Shown: one piece after another, positions 56,527 through 64,000 of the stretch
How the letters are laid out: the number at the start of each line of letters is the position of its first letter
How positions within the stretch are numbered: position 1 is the stretch's first letter
DNA from: Brevibacillus fortis
GTDB lineage: Bacteria; Bacillota; Bacilli; Brevibacillales; Brevibacillaceae
Assembly (NCBI RefSeq): GCF_003013395.1
Contig: NZ_PXZM01000023.1
Span: 124,001 to 188,000, forward strand
Direction of reading: 5' to 3'
DNA length: 64,000 nucleotides
Position numbers and translations under genes: made by a program
The notes under the pieces: model-generated
The model's database searches: none
What the model was told of the DNA's origin: nothing
Seen by the model: only the letters and a program-made list of their open reading frames with translations

Positions 56527-56814
56527 ATGTTTTTGGGAAAAGTGATCGGCAGCGTCTGGGCCACGCAAAAAGAAGCAGGCATGGAAAATCTCAAGCTCAT
56601 GGTGGTTCAGCCGATTGATTGGCGTGGCGAAGAAGGCGGACAAACCGTTATCGCAGCGGACAGGATCGGTGCGGGAATCGGGGAGCAGGTTATCGTCTCT
56701 CGTGGGACGCCTGCCCGAATCCTTTTCTCCGGCACCAGTGTGCCGATCGATGCGATTATCGTAGGCATTGTGGATTCGTTTGAGGTGCCGGGTGCCGCAG
56801 GAAGAGAGGAATAG
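56527..56814 (+). CDS. eutN: Microcompartment vertex protein EutN
   Basis: 95 residues with the EutN/CcmL pattern: [24 protein letters not shown] at the start and [18 protein letters not shown]. Pentamers of this family cap the vertices of the shell. It starts 5 bases after the previous stop. Confidence 0.92.
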   Translation: MFLGKVIGSVWATQKEAGMENLKLMVVQPIDWRGEEGGQTVIAADRIGAGIGEQVIVSRGTPARILFSGTSVPIDAIIVGIVDSFEVPGAAGREE

Positions 56815-56816
56815 GA

Positions 56817-57158
56817 ATGGAACAGGAACGTTCACGAGTCATCCAGGAATTCGTACCAGGGAAACAGGTCACGTTGGCTCATGTAATCGCAAACCCTGAC
56901 CCAATGCTCTATACCAAGCTAGGTATCAATGAGGCCGGTGCGATCGGCATTTTGACTTTGACGCCTACCGAAACAGCCATTATTGCCGCGGATATTGCGA
57001 CAAAGGCTGCTGGCGTCGAGCTTGGGTTTCTCGATCGTTTTACAGGTTCACTGATTGTCGTAGGAGATGTATCTGCTGTTGAGATGGCAGTAGAAGCCGT
57101 CAATCAGGTGTTGAGCGAAAAACTGCGGTTTACTCCGGCGTTGGTGACGAAATCATGA
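56817..57158 (+). CDS. eutS: BMC shell protein EutS
   Basis: 113 residues. [39 protein letters not shown] and [15 protein letters not shown] are characteristic of EutS, the permuted BMC tile that forms bent hexamers. The stop overlaps eutP by 4 bases (ATGA). Confidence 0.94.
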   Translation: MEQERSRVIQEFVPGKQVTLAHVIANPDPMLYTKLGINEAGAIGILTLTPTETAIIAADIATKAAGVELGFLDRFTGSLIVVGDVSAVEMAVEAVNQVLSEKLRFTPALVTKS

Positions 57159-57598
57159 CCGGCCGAGTAATGATTATCGGTGCAATCGAAGCAGGCAAGT
57201 CTTCTCTGGTGCGGGCGCTGTTCAATGACGAACAGCCTGCCAGGAAGACACAAGCGCTCGAATATCGGGACTGGGCGATTGACACTCCGGGTGAGTACAG
57301 CGAAAACCCGATGTTTTACCGCACGCTTATGGCTACCTCTCTTGAGGCGAAAATCATTTTGATGGTGCAGGATGCTACACGGGTGCGGAATTATTTCCCA
57401 CCTGGCTTTTCACAAGGGTTTCCGCAATCATGCATAGGGGTCATTACCAAAATGGATCATCCTGATGCAAATGTGGAGAGAGCAGAACAATTCCTGCGTC
57501 AATCGCTCGGCAATGCGAGAATTTTCCGGACCTCCTCGCTCACGAGTGAGGGAGTGCCAGAATTGCGAGCGTATTTGCAAGAAATTGTCAACGAGTAA
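57155..57598 (+). CDS. eutP: EutP P-loop NTPase
   Basis: 147 residues. Walker A is [11 protein letters not shown], with G3-like DTPGEY and TKMDHPD near the NKxD position. EutP/PduV proteins are small GTPase-like; some act as acetate kinase, which would close the pathway from acetyl phosphate to acetate with ATP gain. The biochemical choice is not decidable here. Confidence 0.88.
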   Translation: MTGRVMIIGAIEAGKSSLVRALFNDEQPARKTQALEYRDWAIDTPGEYSENPMFYRTLMATSLEAKIILMVQDATRVRNYFPPGFSQGFPQSCIGVITKMDHPDANVERAEQFLRQSLGNARIFRTSSLTSEGVPELRAYLQEIVNE

Positions 57599-57691
57599 GC
57601 GTGATTAACCAGTATTAAACCCCTTTCCGCCGTAGCGTGTCTGTGAGAAAATGAGGTCATATCAACTCCTAGCAGGTGAAAAGAGGTTCAC

Positions 57692-59152
57692 ATGCAATCA
57701 ATACGAGAAGTGTGCAAAGCGTCCACGACGTTGAGTGATGACGACATTCGGATTGTGGAGGAGCTGGCTTCCAAGCTTCAGATTTTTGCCGATCTGTCTC
57801 AAGCGGACATGTTTATCGATTGTCCGACAGTAGATCGGAGCGCTGCGATGGTAGTCGCACAAGCTGCACCGAGTACGGCACGCTCTATGTACAGTGGATC
57901 GGTCGTAGGGCATTTGGCGACGGCGATTAATGAGCCGGCCGTCATGTATTGCCTGACTACAGGCAAGCCCGTCATCGGTTCGCGTGGCGTTTCACAGGAG
58001 CAGGTCGTGATGCGACAAAGCGTCGTACCCATCACGAATGCGGCTGGAAAAACAATCGGGACCTTGATAACCGAACAAGATATATCCAAACAGGTGGAAC
58101 AGGAAAAGAACGTCGAAATGCTCAAGGAAACGACTGAGCACCTAAGCGAGACGCTCATCCAGTTCGCAGTGCCTGATCTGCCCATTTCGTCACTTTTGCA
58201 CGAGGGCATGATTTTGTTTGATCAGAGTGGGGTTATCACGTACGCCAATGGCCGTGCCCACAAGCTGCTCTCCTTGATCGGCTTTGAACTGCCAGAAAAA
58301 GGTGAGAGCATCGAACGTATTTTTTCCTGGAGAGTTACCCCGGAAAATTTTGTGCGCAACGGGGGTTATATTCAGGAGGAGCTGTCAAAAGGCAAGCATT
58401 TTATCATGATGAAAGCGGTTTCGTCCGTCCGCAAGCTAGACATCATCGGGGGATTCATTCTCCTGCGAGACATATCGGACATTCGGGAAAAAGAAAAGCA
58501 ATTGATGATCAAATCGGCGGTAATCAAAGAGATTCACCACCGGGTCAAAAACAATTTGCAAACCATCTCTAGCCTGCTGCGCCTGCAAATGCGGCGATCG
58601 CAGTCCACCGAGATTGAGAAGGTATACCGGGAAAGCATCAATCGCATCAACAGCATCGCCATTATTCACGAATACTTGGCACAGGATGGTCTGGAGCAGA
58701 TTGACTTCAAAGAGATTTTAACCAAAATATCGAAAATAATCGTCTCTTCGATGAGACGTTCTGAGCAAGCTATACACGTCGTGGTGACGGGCGAATCGGT
58801 GTATCTGCCGTCCAACAAAGCAACATCGTTTGCCTTGATTGTCACCGAGCTGATTCAAAATTGCATGATCCACGGGTTTCATGAGCAGCAAGAAGGGAAA
58901 ATCTCCATCGCACTTGTCGCCAAGGAAGACTTCGTCAGTTTGTCCGTGACAGACGACGGGGTAGGCATCGAGGACATGGAGCAAATCCACAAAAAGGGCC
59001 ATCTCGGCCTGAAAATTGTCGATACGCTGGTCAGGGAAGACCTCGAAGGCACGATGCATTTCCGCAATACTGGGAACGGAACAGAGGTTACCATACTCTA
59101 TCCGATCCAAAAGGAGGATGAAGATGACACAGCCGAAGATTATGGTGGTTGA
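57692..59152 (+). CDS. eutW: EutW-type sensor histidine kinase (HisKA_2)
   Basis: 486 residues, soluble. The N-terminal sensory region (about 1-145) matches the ethanolamine-sensing kinases of eut operons, followed by a PAS-like domain (170-270). HisKA_2 has the phospho-His in EIHHRVKNNLQTISSLL (about 285) and HATPase DDGVGIEDM. It phosphorylates EutV in response to ethanolamine in related Firmicutes. The 3' end overlaps eutV by 29 bases. Confidence 0.9.
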   Translation: MQSIREVCKASTTLSDDDIRIVEELASKLQIFADLSQADMFIDCPTVDRSAAMVVAQAAPSTARSMYSGSVVGHLATAINEPAVMYCLTTGKPVIGSRGVSQEQVVMRQSVVPITNAAGKTIGTLITEQDISKQVEQEKNVEMLKETTEHLSETLIQFAVPDLPISSLLHEGMILFDQSGVITYANGRAHKLLSLIGFELPEKGESIERIFSWRVTPENFVRNGGYIQEELSKGKHFIMMKAVSSVRKLDIIGGFILLRDISDIREKEKQLMIKSAVIKEIHHRVKNNLQTISSLLRLQMRRSQSTEIEKVYRESINRINSIAIIHEYLAQDGLEQIDFKEILTKISKIIVSSMRRSEQAIHVVVTGESVYLPSNKATSFALIVTELIQNCMIHGFHEQQEGKISIALVAKEDFVSLSVTDDGVGIEDMEQIHKKGHLGLKIVDTLVREDLEGTMHFRNTGNGTEVTILYPIQKEDEDDTAEDYGG

Positions 59153-59714
59153 TGACGAGCCGATTATTCGCATGGATTTGCGCGAGATGCTCGAAAATGA
59201 AGGGTATCTAGTGGTTGCCGAGGCGAAAAACGGAGAAGAGGCAGTCGAACAGGCCCATCGTCACAAGCCCGATTTGATCATCATGGATGTGAAAATGCCT
59301 GTCTTGAATGGAATCAAGGCAAGCAGTATCATTCGTTCCTTTTCAGACAGTTCCATTCTTCTCTTGACGGCTTATAGCCAAAAGGAACTCGTCCAGGATG
59401 CCAGAAAAGCGGGGGTGACGGCTTACTTGGTGAAGCCGGTGTCGGAGGATGACTTGATTCCCGCAGTAGAAATCGCCCTTAGTCAAAAGGAAAAAGTCGT
59501 TTCACTGAAGAAGGATATAAACGATCTGAAGCAAAAGATCGAGGATCGCAAGGCAGTGGAAAAGGCAAAAGGAAAGCTGATGAGTGCCCTATCCATGGAA
59601 GAGGATGCGGCTTACAAATGGATGCAGCAAGTAAGCATGCAACGGCGCATGCCACTTGTGAAGCTGGCAGAAGAGATTTTGTCGGGCGAGCAGGCCATTT
59701 TCGCACAAGGCTAG
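59124..59714 (+). CDS. eutV: EutV response regulator with ANTAR RNA-binding domain
   Basis: About 196 residues. The receiver has VVDDEPIIRMDL, phospho-Asp in IIMDVKMP and Lys in YLVKPVSEDD. The C-terminal ANTAR domain (about 130-196) has EDRKAVEKAKGKLM and the helical bundle to LAEEIL. Phosphorylated EutV dimers bind paired hairpins in eut leaders and prevent terminator formation. ATG at 59124 has AAAGGAGG six bases upstream; a 36-codon extension is a shadow inside eutW. Confidence 0.93.
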   Translation: MTQPKIMVVDDEPIIRMDLREMLENEGYLVVAEAKNGEEAVEQAHRHKPDLIIMDVKMPVLNGIKASSIIRSFSDSSILLLTAYSQKELVQDARKAGVTAYLVKPVSEDDLIPAVEIALSQKEKVVSLKKDINDLKQKIEDRKAVEKAKGKLMSALSMEEDAAYKWMQQVSMQRRMPLVKLAEEILSGEQAIFAQG

Positions 59715-59758
59715 TAGTGACGTTATGATAAAAAGCAGTGACAAGTAGATACAAAGAG

Positions 59759-59814
59759 AGCAAAGGCGCTTGAATCAGACCGGAAGCAAGGATCCGGCTA
59801 TTCAAGCGTTTTTT
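59759..59814 (+). terminator. Leader terminator before eutA with a candidate EutV hairpin
   Basis: CGCTTGAAT pairs with ATTCAAGCG (9 bp, plus an inner CCGG/CCGG stem) and is followed by six Ts, between eutV and eutA. AGC[AAAGGC]GCT just upstream has an A1/G4 hexaloop and overlaps the left arm, the same design as before eutL. It would make eutABC dependent on EutV even when eutVW is transcribed. Confidence 0.7.
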
Positions 59815-59856
59815 CGTAAGGCCCGTCTGGCACGCCAATGGTTCAAGGAGGTTCAT

Positions 59857-61317
59857 ATGGATGAACAATGGATCCAAAGCGTCGGGATCGATGTGGGAAC
59901 AAGCACAACCAAAATGATCGTAAGCCGATTGCGATTGGGTCGCATGTCCAGCACGTTTTCGCTGCCGCGTTATCAGATCGTGGAGCGGCAATTGCTGTAT
60001 GCGAGTGAAGTACATTCCACACCGCTCATCGGATTTGATGAAATCGACGCTGACGGAATCAGAGCGATTCTTGCAGCCGAGTACGACAAGGCACAAATCA
60101 GCTTGTCCCAAATCAAGTCCGGGGCGGTCATCATTACTGGAGAAACAGCAAGCAAAAAGAACGCACAGCATATCGTTCATCTGCTGGCTGAACGCTCTGG
60201 GGATTTCGTGGTAGCGACAGCAGGTGCTGACCTCGAAGGCGTGCTGGCGGGCAAGGGCGCTGGCGCAGAAAAACGCTCGCAAGCCATACAAGGTGTGATC
60301 GTCAACGTCGATATTGGCGGAGGAACAGCGAATGCAGCCTACTTCCAACGTGGCCGAGCAATTGCGACAGTTACTTTCCACGTCGGAGGAAGACTAATCC
60401 GTCTCAGTCCGCAAGGTGTTGTTCAATACGTGTCGCCGAACATTCAGCAATGGTTGTCGGCAAAAGGACTGCGTATTCAAGTCGGACAGGAAATCGGATT
60501 CGCGCAGCTCACAGAGGTTGCCGAACAGTTGGGACGCAGCATGCTCGATTATTTGACAGGAAAAGAACGCGAAGTATCTGGCTTGCTCGTCCTGGGACCG
60601 CATTTGCGTAATGCTATCCCTGTTGACGAACTGACTGTATCTGGCGGTGTGGGTCTGCTCATGAGTGGACCTCCCGTAAGAAATATTTCGGATGCGAGCC
60701 GATATGGCGATTTTGGTCCACTGCTCGGATATGTACTCCAGCAGGAGCGCGAAAAAGGGACGTATCCGGTACAGTGGCTAGACCCGGATCAAACGGTACG
60801 GGCAACGGTAATTGGCGCAGGGATGCAGAGTACGGAGATTAGTGGTTCAACCGTGCATATCAAACCGGAGCTGTTGCCGATCAAAAATATTCCGATCCTC
60901 AAGCTGGAGCTTACCGAGGAACAATTGGCAGATGCGACACGACTGCGACAGGAAGTGGCTTCGATCTACCAACTGGGTGAGCGTCTGTTTGAAAAAACGA
61001 CAGGGATTCCTTTCGCACTCGCGATCTCCGGCATCGGGTACTGCTCGTACGCTCTGCTACAGACGCTGTCTCAGGAGCTGTCGGAGCAATACCGGGCAAG
61101 TTTCCCCGAGAGTCAAACCATGGTCGTGATCTGTGAAACAGATATGGCCAAAGCGCTCGGGCAGGCCTTGGCGCTGCGTTGCAAAGGGGCACCGGAAATC
61201 ATTTGCATCGATCAGGTGCGTGTGGAATACGGCGATTACATCGATCTCGGTGAGCCGATCTCGGGAACAATCATTCCCGTCGTCGTCAAAACACTCGCGT
61301 TTGATGAGAGGCCGTAA
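59857..61317 (+). CDS. eutA: Ethanolamine ammonia-lyase reactivating factor EutA
   Basis: About 486 residues of the ASKHA/actin-like ATPase type: VGIDVGTSTTKM (phosphate 1), VNVDIGGGTANAA (phosphate 2). EutA exchanges damaged cobalamin on EutBC using ATP. ATG at 59857 has CAAGGAGG upstream. An in-frame extension to 59770 is rejected because it runs through the leader terminator. Confidence 0.93.
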   Translation: MDEQWIQSVGIDVGTSTTKMIVSRLRLGRMSSTFSLPRYQIVERQLLYASEVHSTPLIGFDEIDADGIRAILAAEYDKAQISLSQIKSGAVIITGETASKKNAQHIVHLLAERSGDFVVATAGADLEGVLAGKGAGAEKRSQAIQGVIVNVDIGGGTANAAYFQRGRAIATVTFHVGGRLIRLSPQGVVQYVSPNIQQWLSAKGLRIQVGQEIGFAQLTEVAEQLGRSMLDYLTGKEREVSGLLVLGPHLRNAIPVDELTVSGGVGLLMSGPPVRNISDASRYGDFGPLLGYVLQQEREKGTYPVQWLDPDQTVRATVIGAGMQSTEISGSTVHIKPELLPIKNIPILKLELTEEQLADATRLRQEVASIYQLGERLFEKTTGIPFALAISGIGYCSYALLQTLSQELSEQYRASFPESQTMVVICETDMAKALGQALALRCKGAPEIICIDQVRVEYGDYIDLGEPISGTIIPVVVKTLAFDERP

Positions 61318-61337
61318 CGTAAGAAGGGGTGGACGTG

Positions 61338-62699
61338 ATGAACACGAAAACGACTGTGCTTGGACATACCTATCAATTTCGCGATTTGAAAGAAGTTTTC
61401 GCGAAGGCTAATGAAGATAAATCAGGCGACCAGCTGGCTGGTCTCGCCGCTGCTGATTCCCGGGAACGTGTAGCTGCCAAGCAGGTTTTGGCTGACCTGA
61501 CGTTGGCGGATATCCGCAACAATCCGATGGTTCCGGCAGAAGAAGACGAAGTATCGCGTGTGATCGAAGAAGGCATCAACGAAAAGATTTACAACGAAAT
61601 CAAAAACTGGAGTGTAGCTGAGCTGCGCGAGTACATTTTGAGCCATCAAGCTGGCGATAATGAACTCAAGCGCATCAGCCGCGGCTTGTCCAGTGAGATG
61701 ATCGCAGCGACAGCCAAGCTCATGAGCAATCTGGACTTGATTACGGCTGCGTCCAAGATTAAAGTTGTGACGCATGCCAACACGGCAATCGGTCAGAGAG
61801 GCGTATTGGCTTCTCGTGTACAGCCTAACCATCCATCTGACAACGTACAAGGCATCAAAGCGTCTCTGTACGAAGGTCTGAGCTACGGAATCGGCGATGC
61901 GGTTATCGGAATTAACCCGGTTATCGATACAGCGGATAGCGTGAAGGATATTTTGAACATGACCAAAGACGTGATGACCAAGTTTGATATCCCGACGCAA
62001 AACTGCGTATTGGCTCACGTATCCACGCAAATGCGTGCCATCCGTAATGGGGCACCAGCGGACTTGATCTTCCAGAGTTTGGCGGGTAGTGAAAAAGGAA
62101 ACAAGGCATTTGGTATTGATGTAGCACTGCTGGATGAAGCAGATGAACTGATGCGCAAAGAGGGTACTTCCTATGGACCGAACTTCTGGTACTTCGAGAC
62201 AGGCCAAGGCTCTGAGCTGTCTTCCGAGGCGCATCACGGCATGGACCAGGTAACGATGGAAGCGCGCTGCTACGGACTTGCTCGCAAGTACAATCCGTTT
62301 ATCGTAAACACGGTAGTTGGCTTCATTGGACCTGAGTACTTGTACGACAGCCGTCAAGTGATCCGCGCGGGCCTGGAAGACCATTACATGGGCAAAATGC
62401 ACGGCTTGCCGATGGGCTGTGACGTATGCTACACGAACCACATGAAGGTCGATCAAAACGACATGGACAATCTCGGCATTTTGCTCTCGTCGGCAGGCGT
62501 TAACTTTGTTATCGGCGTAGCCATGGCAGACGATGTCATGCTCAACTATCAATCGACGAGCTTCCATGATATTGCGGCATTCCGTGAAGTGATGGGACTG
62601 CGACCTGCTCCTGATTTTGAAAAATGGCTGGAGAAAATGGGTATCATGGAAAACGGTAGGCTGACTGCAAAAGCAGGCGATCCGACAATCTTCATGTAA
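61338..62699 (+). CDS. eutB: Ethanolamine ammonia-lyase large subunit EutB
   Basis: About 453 residues, the normal EutB length. TKFDIPTQNCVLAHVSTQM, YFETGQGSELSSEAHHG, EARCYGLARKYNPF and GLPMGCDVCYTNHM are diagnostic. With EutC and adenosylcobalamin it splits ethanolamine into acetaldehyde and ammonia. ATG at 61338 is preferred over GTG 61329, which overlaps the ribosome site. Confidence 0.96.
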   Translation: MNTKTTVLGHTYQFRDLKEVFAKANEDKSGDQLAGLAAADSRERVAAKQVLADLTLADIRNNPMVPAEEDEVSRVIEEGINEKIYNEIKNWSVAELREYILSHQAGDNELKRISRGLSSEMIAATAKLMSNLDLITAASKIKVVTHANTAIGQRGVLASRVQPNHPSDNVQGIKASLYEGLSYGIGDAVIGINPVIDTADSVKDILNMTKDVMTKFDIPTQNCVLAHVSTQMRAIRNGAPADLIFQSLAGSEKGNKAFGIDVALLDEADELMRKEGTSYGPNFWYFETGQGSELSSEAHHGMDQVTMEARCYGLARKYNPFIVNTVVGFIGPEYLYDSRQVIRAGLEDHYMGKMHGLPMGCDVCYTNHMKVDQNDMDNLGILLSSAGVNFVIGVAMADDVMLNYQSTSFHDIAAFREVMGLRPAPDFEKWLEKMGIMENGRLTAKAGDPTIFM

Positions 62700-62719
62700 G
62701 ATCAGGAGGTGAAAGACGG

Positions 62720-63661
62720 ATGGAACAACAATTAGATTTCTTGGTAGATAAAGTAGTAGCAGAACTGCAAAAGAAGCTGGGTGAGGCTAGCGAACAAGCT
62801 CCGTCACCAAAAACAGAGACAGGCTTGATCCAACTGAGATCGGAGCCAAAGGCCGAGCCAGTCGTGAGTGCAACGACGGCGCAAGCGCAAGCTCCTGTGG
62901 TGAATGAGCAGCATGCTCCATCAGCAGAACCAGAGAGAACATCACATGTACCGAATCCGAAGTACAAGGAAGGCTTGGATGAACTGCTGTCCAGCACGCC
63001 AGCGCGCATCGGAGTTTGGCGTGCAGGTGTGAGACCTTTGACCAAAACGATGCTTGAACTGCGTCGTGACCATGCTGCTGCGGTGGATGCCGTATACGGT
63101 GAAGTCAGTCAAGCAGTGCTCGATCAGTTCTCCTTGTTCACAGTGGAAACACAGTATGACAACACCGAAAACTATCTAAAGCGTCCGGATATGGGGCGCG
63201 TCCTCACCGAGGAAGGCGTGCGCACGCTGCAAGAGCGCGGCCAAAAGAAGCCACAGGTACAAATCGTCGTTTCAGACGGCTTGAGTGCCGCTGCGGTGGA
63301 TGCGAACCTGAAAGATGTGCTTCCATCCCTGATGGACTCTCTGAAAAGCTACGGATTGACTTGCGGCACACCGTTTTTTATCAAAGGCGGACGCGTAGCC
63401 AGCATGGATCACGTCGGCGAGATTTTGGAGCCAGAAGTATTGGTGCTCCTGATCGGAGAGCGTCCAGGATTGGTTACGGCGCATTCCATGAGTGCATACA
63501 TGTGCTACCGTCCACGCAAAGGTATGGTAGAATCAGAGCGTACAGTGATCTCGAATATTCATCGTCAAGGTACATCTCCAGTTGAGGCGGGGGCCCACAT
63601 TGGGACAATCCTCTCCAAAATGTTGGAGCAAAAAGCAAGTGGTGTAAAACTAGTCTTGTAA
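62720..63661 (+). CDS. eutC: Ethanolamine ammonia-lyase small subunit EutC
   Basis: 313 residues. An N-terminal amphipathic helix (LDFLVDKVVAELQKKLGE) fits a microcompartment targeting signal, then an Ala/Pro/Glu linker. The conserved body starts near residue 85 (ARIGVWRAGVRP, then LDQFSLFTVETQ, VVSDGLSAAAV and IGERPGLVTAHSMSAYMCYRP). It carries the cobalamin-binding half of the site. ATG with AGGAGGTG upstream. Confidence 0.95.
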   Translation: MEQQLDFLVDKVVAELQKKLGEASEQAPSPKTETGLIQLRSEPKAEPVVSATTAQAQAPVVNEQHAPSAEPERTSHVPNPKYKEGLDELLSSTPARIGVWRAGVRPLTKTMLELRRDHAAAVDAVYGEVSQAVLDQFSLFTVETQYDNTENYLKRPDMGRVLTEEGVRTLQERGQKKPQVQIVVSDGLSAAAVDANLKDVLPSLMDSLKSYGLTCGTPFFIKGGRVASMDHVGEILEPEVLVLLIGERPGLVTAHSMSAYMCYRPRKGMVESERTVISNIHRQGTSPVEAGAHIGTILSKMLEQKASGVKLVL

Positions 63662-63681
63662 CATGACGAGGAGGGTTCAGC

Positions 63682-64000
63682 ATGACATTCCGCAGAAAAA
63701 AAGTAGCCGTTATTGGTAGTGGTTTTACTGGAGCGACAACTGCGTTCATCATGGCGCAAAAAGAGCTGGCTGACATCGTTTTGGTAGATATTCCGCAACT
63801 GGAAAATCCAACAAAAGGGAAAGCTCTGGACATGATGGAGGCTTCTCCTGTTCTCGGCTTCGATTCCAACATTACAGGTACTTCTGATTACAAAGACATC
63901 GAAGGCTCCGATATCGTAATCATCACAGCAGGTATTGCTCGTAAGCCAGGTATGTCCCGCGACGACTTGGTAGCAACGAATGCAGCCATCATGCGCTCGG
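63682..64000 (+). CDS. mdh: Malate dehydrogenase (LDH/MDH family), 5' part, cut by window end
   Basis: 106 codons are visible. The NAD loop is [14 protein letters not shown], with VLVDIPQ and [24 protein letters not shown], of the Bacillus-type NAD malate dehydrogenase. The catalytic His lies beyond the window. ATG at 63682 follows GAGGAGGG. It lies 20 bases after eutC on the same strand, so it may be co-transcribed with the eut genes. Confidence 0.9.
   Translation, partial: MTFRRKKVAVIGSGFTGATTAFIMAQKELADIVLVDIPQLENPTKGKALDMMEASPVLGFDSNITGTSDYKDIEGSDIVIITAGIARKPGMSRDDLVATNAAIMRS

Overview
The window looks like a chromosomal segment of a Gram-positive, endospore-former-type Firmicute, most likely Brevibacillus or a close Paenibacillaceae relative. 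This is inferred from strong AGGAGG ribosome sites, frequent GTG/TTG starts, roughly 50% GC, HPr proteins that keep both the His-15 and the Ser-46 type sites, LevR/PRD and AcoR-type sigma-54 activators, and a Firmicute-type eut cluster with EutV/EutW. No tRNA, rRNA, CRISPR array or intact insertion sequence was seen.

Layout: 1-1419 holds the 3' part of a secreted 5'-nucleotidase. 1483-4783 (minus) is a lysophospholipid transporter plus acyltransferase/acyl-ACP synthetase pair, followed by a NarL-type two-component system (4891-6926, minus). 7110-15260 is a beta-diglycoside (chitobiose/cellobiose) PTS locus. It has a LevR-type sigma-54 activator, a near-perfect -24/-12 promoter, EIIB, EIIC, a ChbG deacetylase, EIIA, a GH4 phospho-glycosidase, a HAD phosphatase and its own HPr. 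15326-18161 is an OmpR-type two-component system. 18297-20702 holds a methyltransferase and a DEAD-box helicase with a 14-residue repeat tail.

20758-32419 is organised around one AcoR-like sigma-54 activator. To its left is a divergent aldehyde dehydrogenase/DUF779 pair. To its right is a nine-to-ten kb catabolic operon with a tartrate/D-malate-type dehydrogenase, ALDH, SDR, a TRAP transporter and a GlcD-type FAD oxidase. Each side has its own recognisable -24/-12 promoter and repeated upstream motifs. 32567-39722 holds formate-THF ligase, a c-di-GMP-I riboswitch reading into a chemotaxis receptor, an orphan solute-binding protein, a CshA-like helicase behind a leader terminator, and a PepSY protein. 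39922-40563 has a decayed ptsI fragment beside an intact HPr. 40630-44535 has a sulfatase, a YeiH-type exporter and a LysR regulator; four perfect DnaA boxes lie in and beside the sulfatase gene. 44582-46820 is another OmpR-type two-component system.

46971-51720 is the most unusual region. Four head-to-tail genes on the minus strand encode secreted proteins built from 2 or 5 copies of a short helical motif (MAKEKGISVEEL and flanks). They lie in 0.7-1.1 kb duplicated units with conserved flanks, and a decayed copy of eutL is trapped inside the array. 51895-63661 is an ethanolamine-utilization microcompartment operon: eutL, a EutK-like shell protein, eutE, eutM, a PduL-type phosphotransacylase, a eut accessory protein, eutN, eutS, eutP, eutW, eutV, eutA, eutB and eutC. 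Leader terminators before eutL and before eutA overlap hairpins with A1/G4 hexaloops, as expected for EutV (ANTAR) antitermination. The window ends in a malate dehydrogenase gene.
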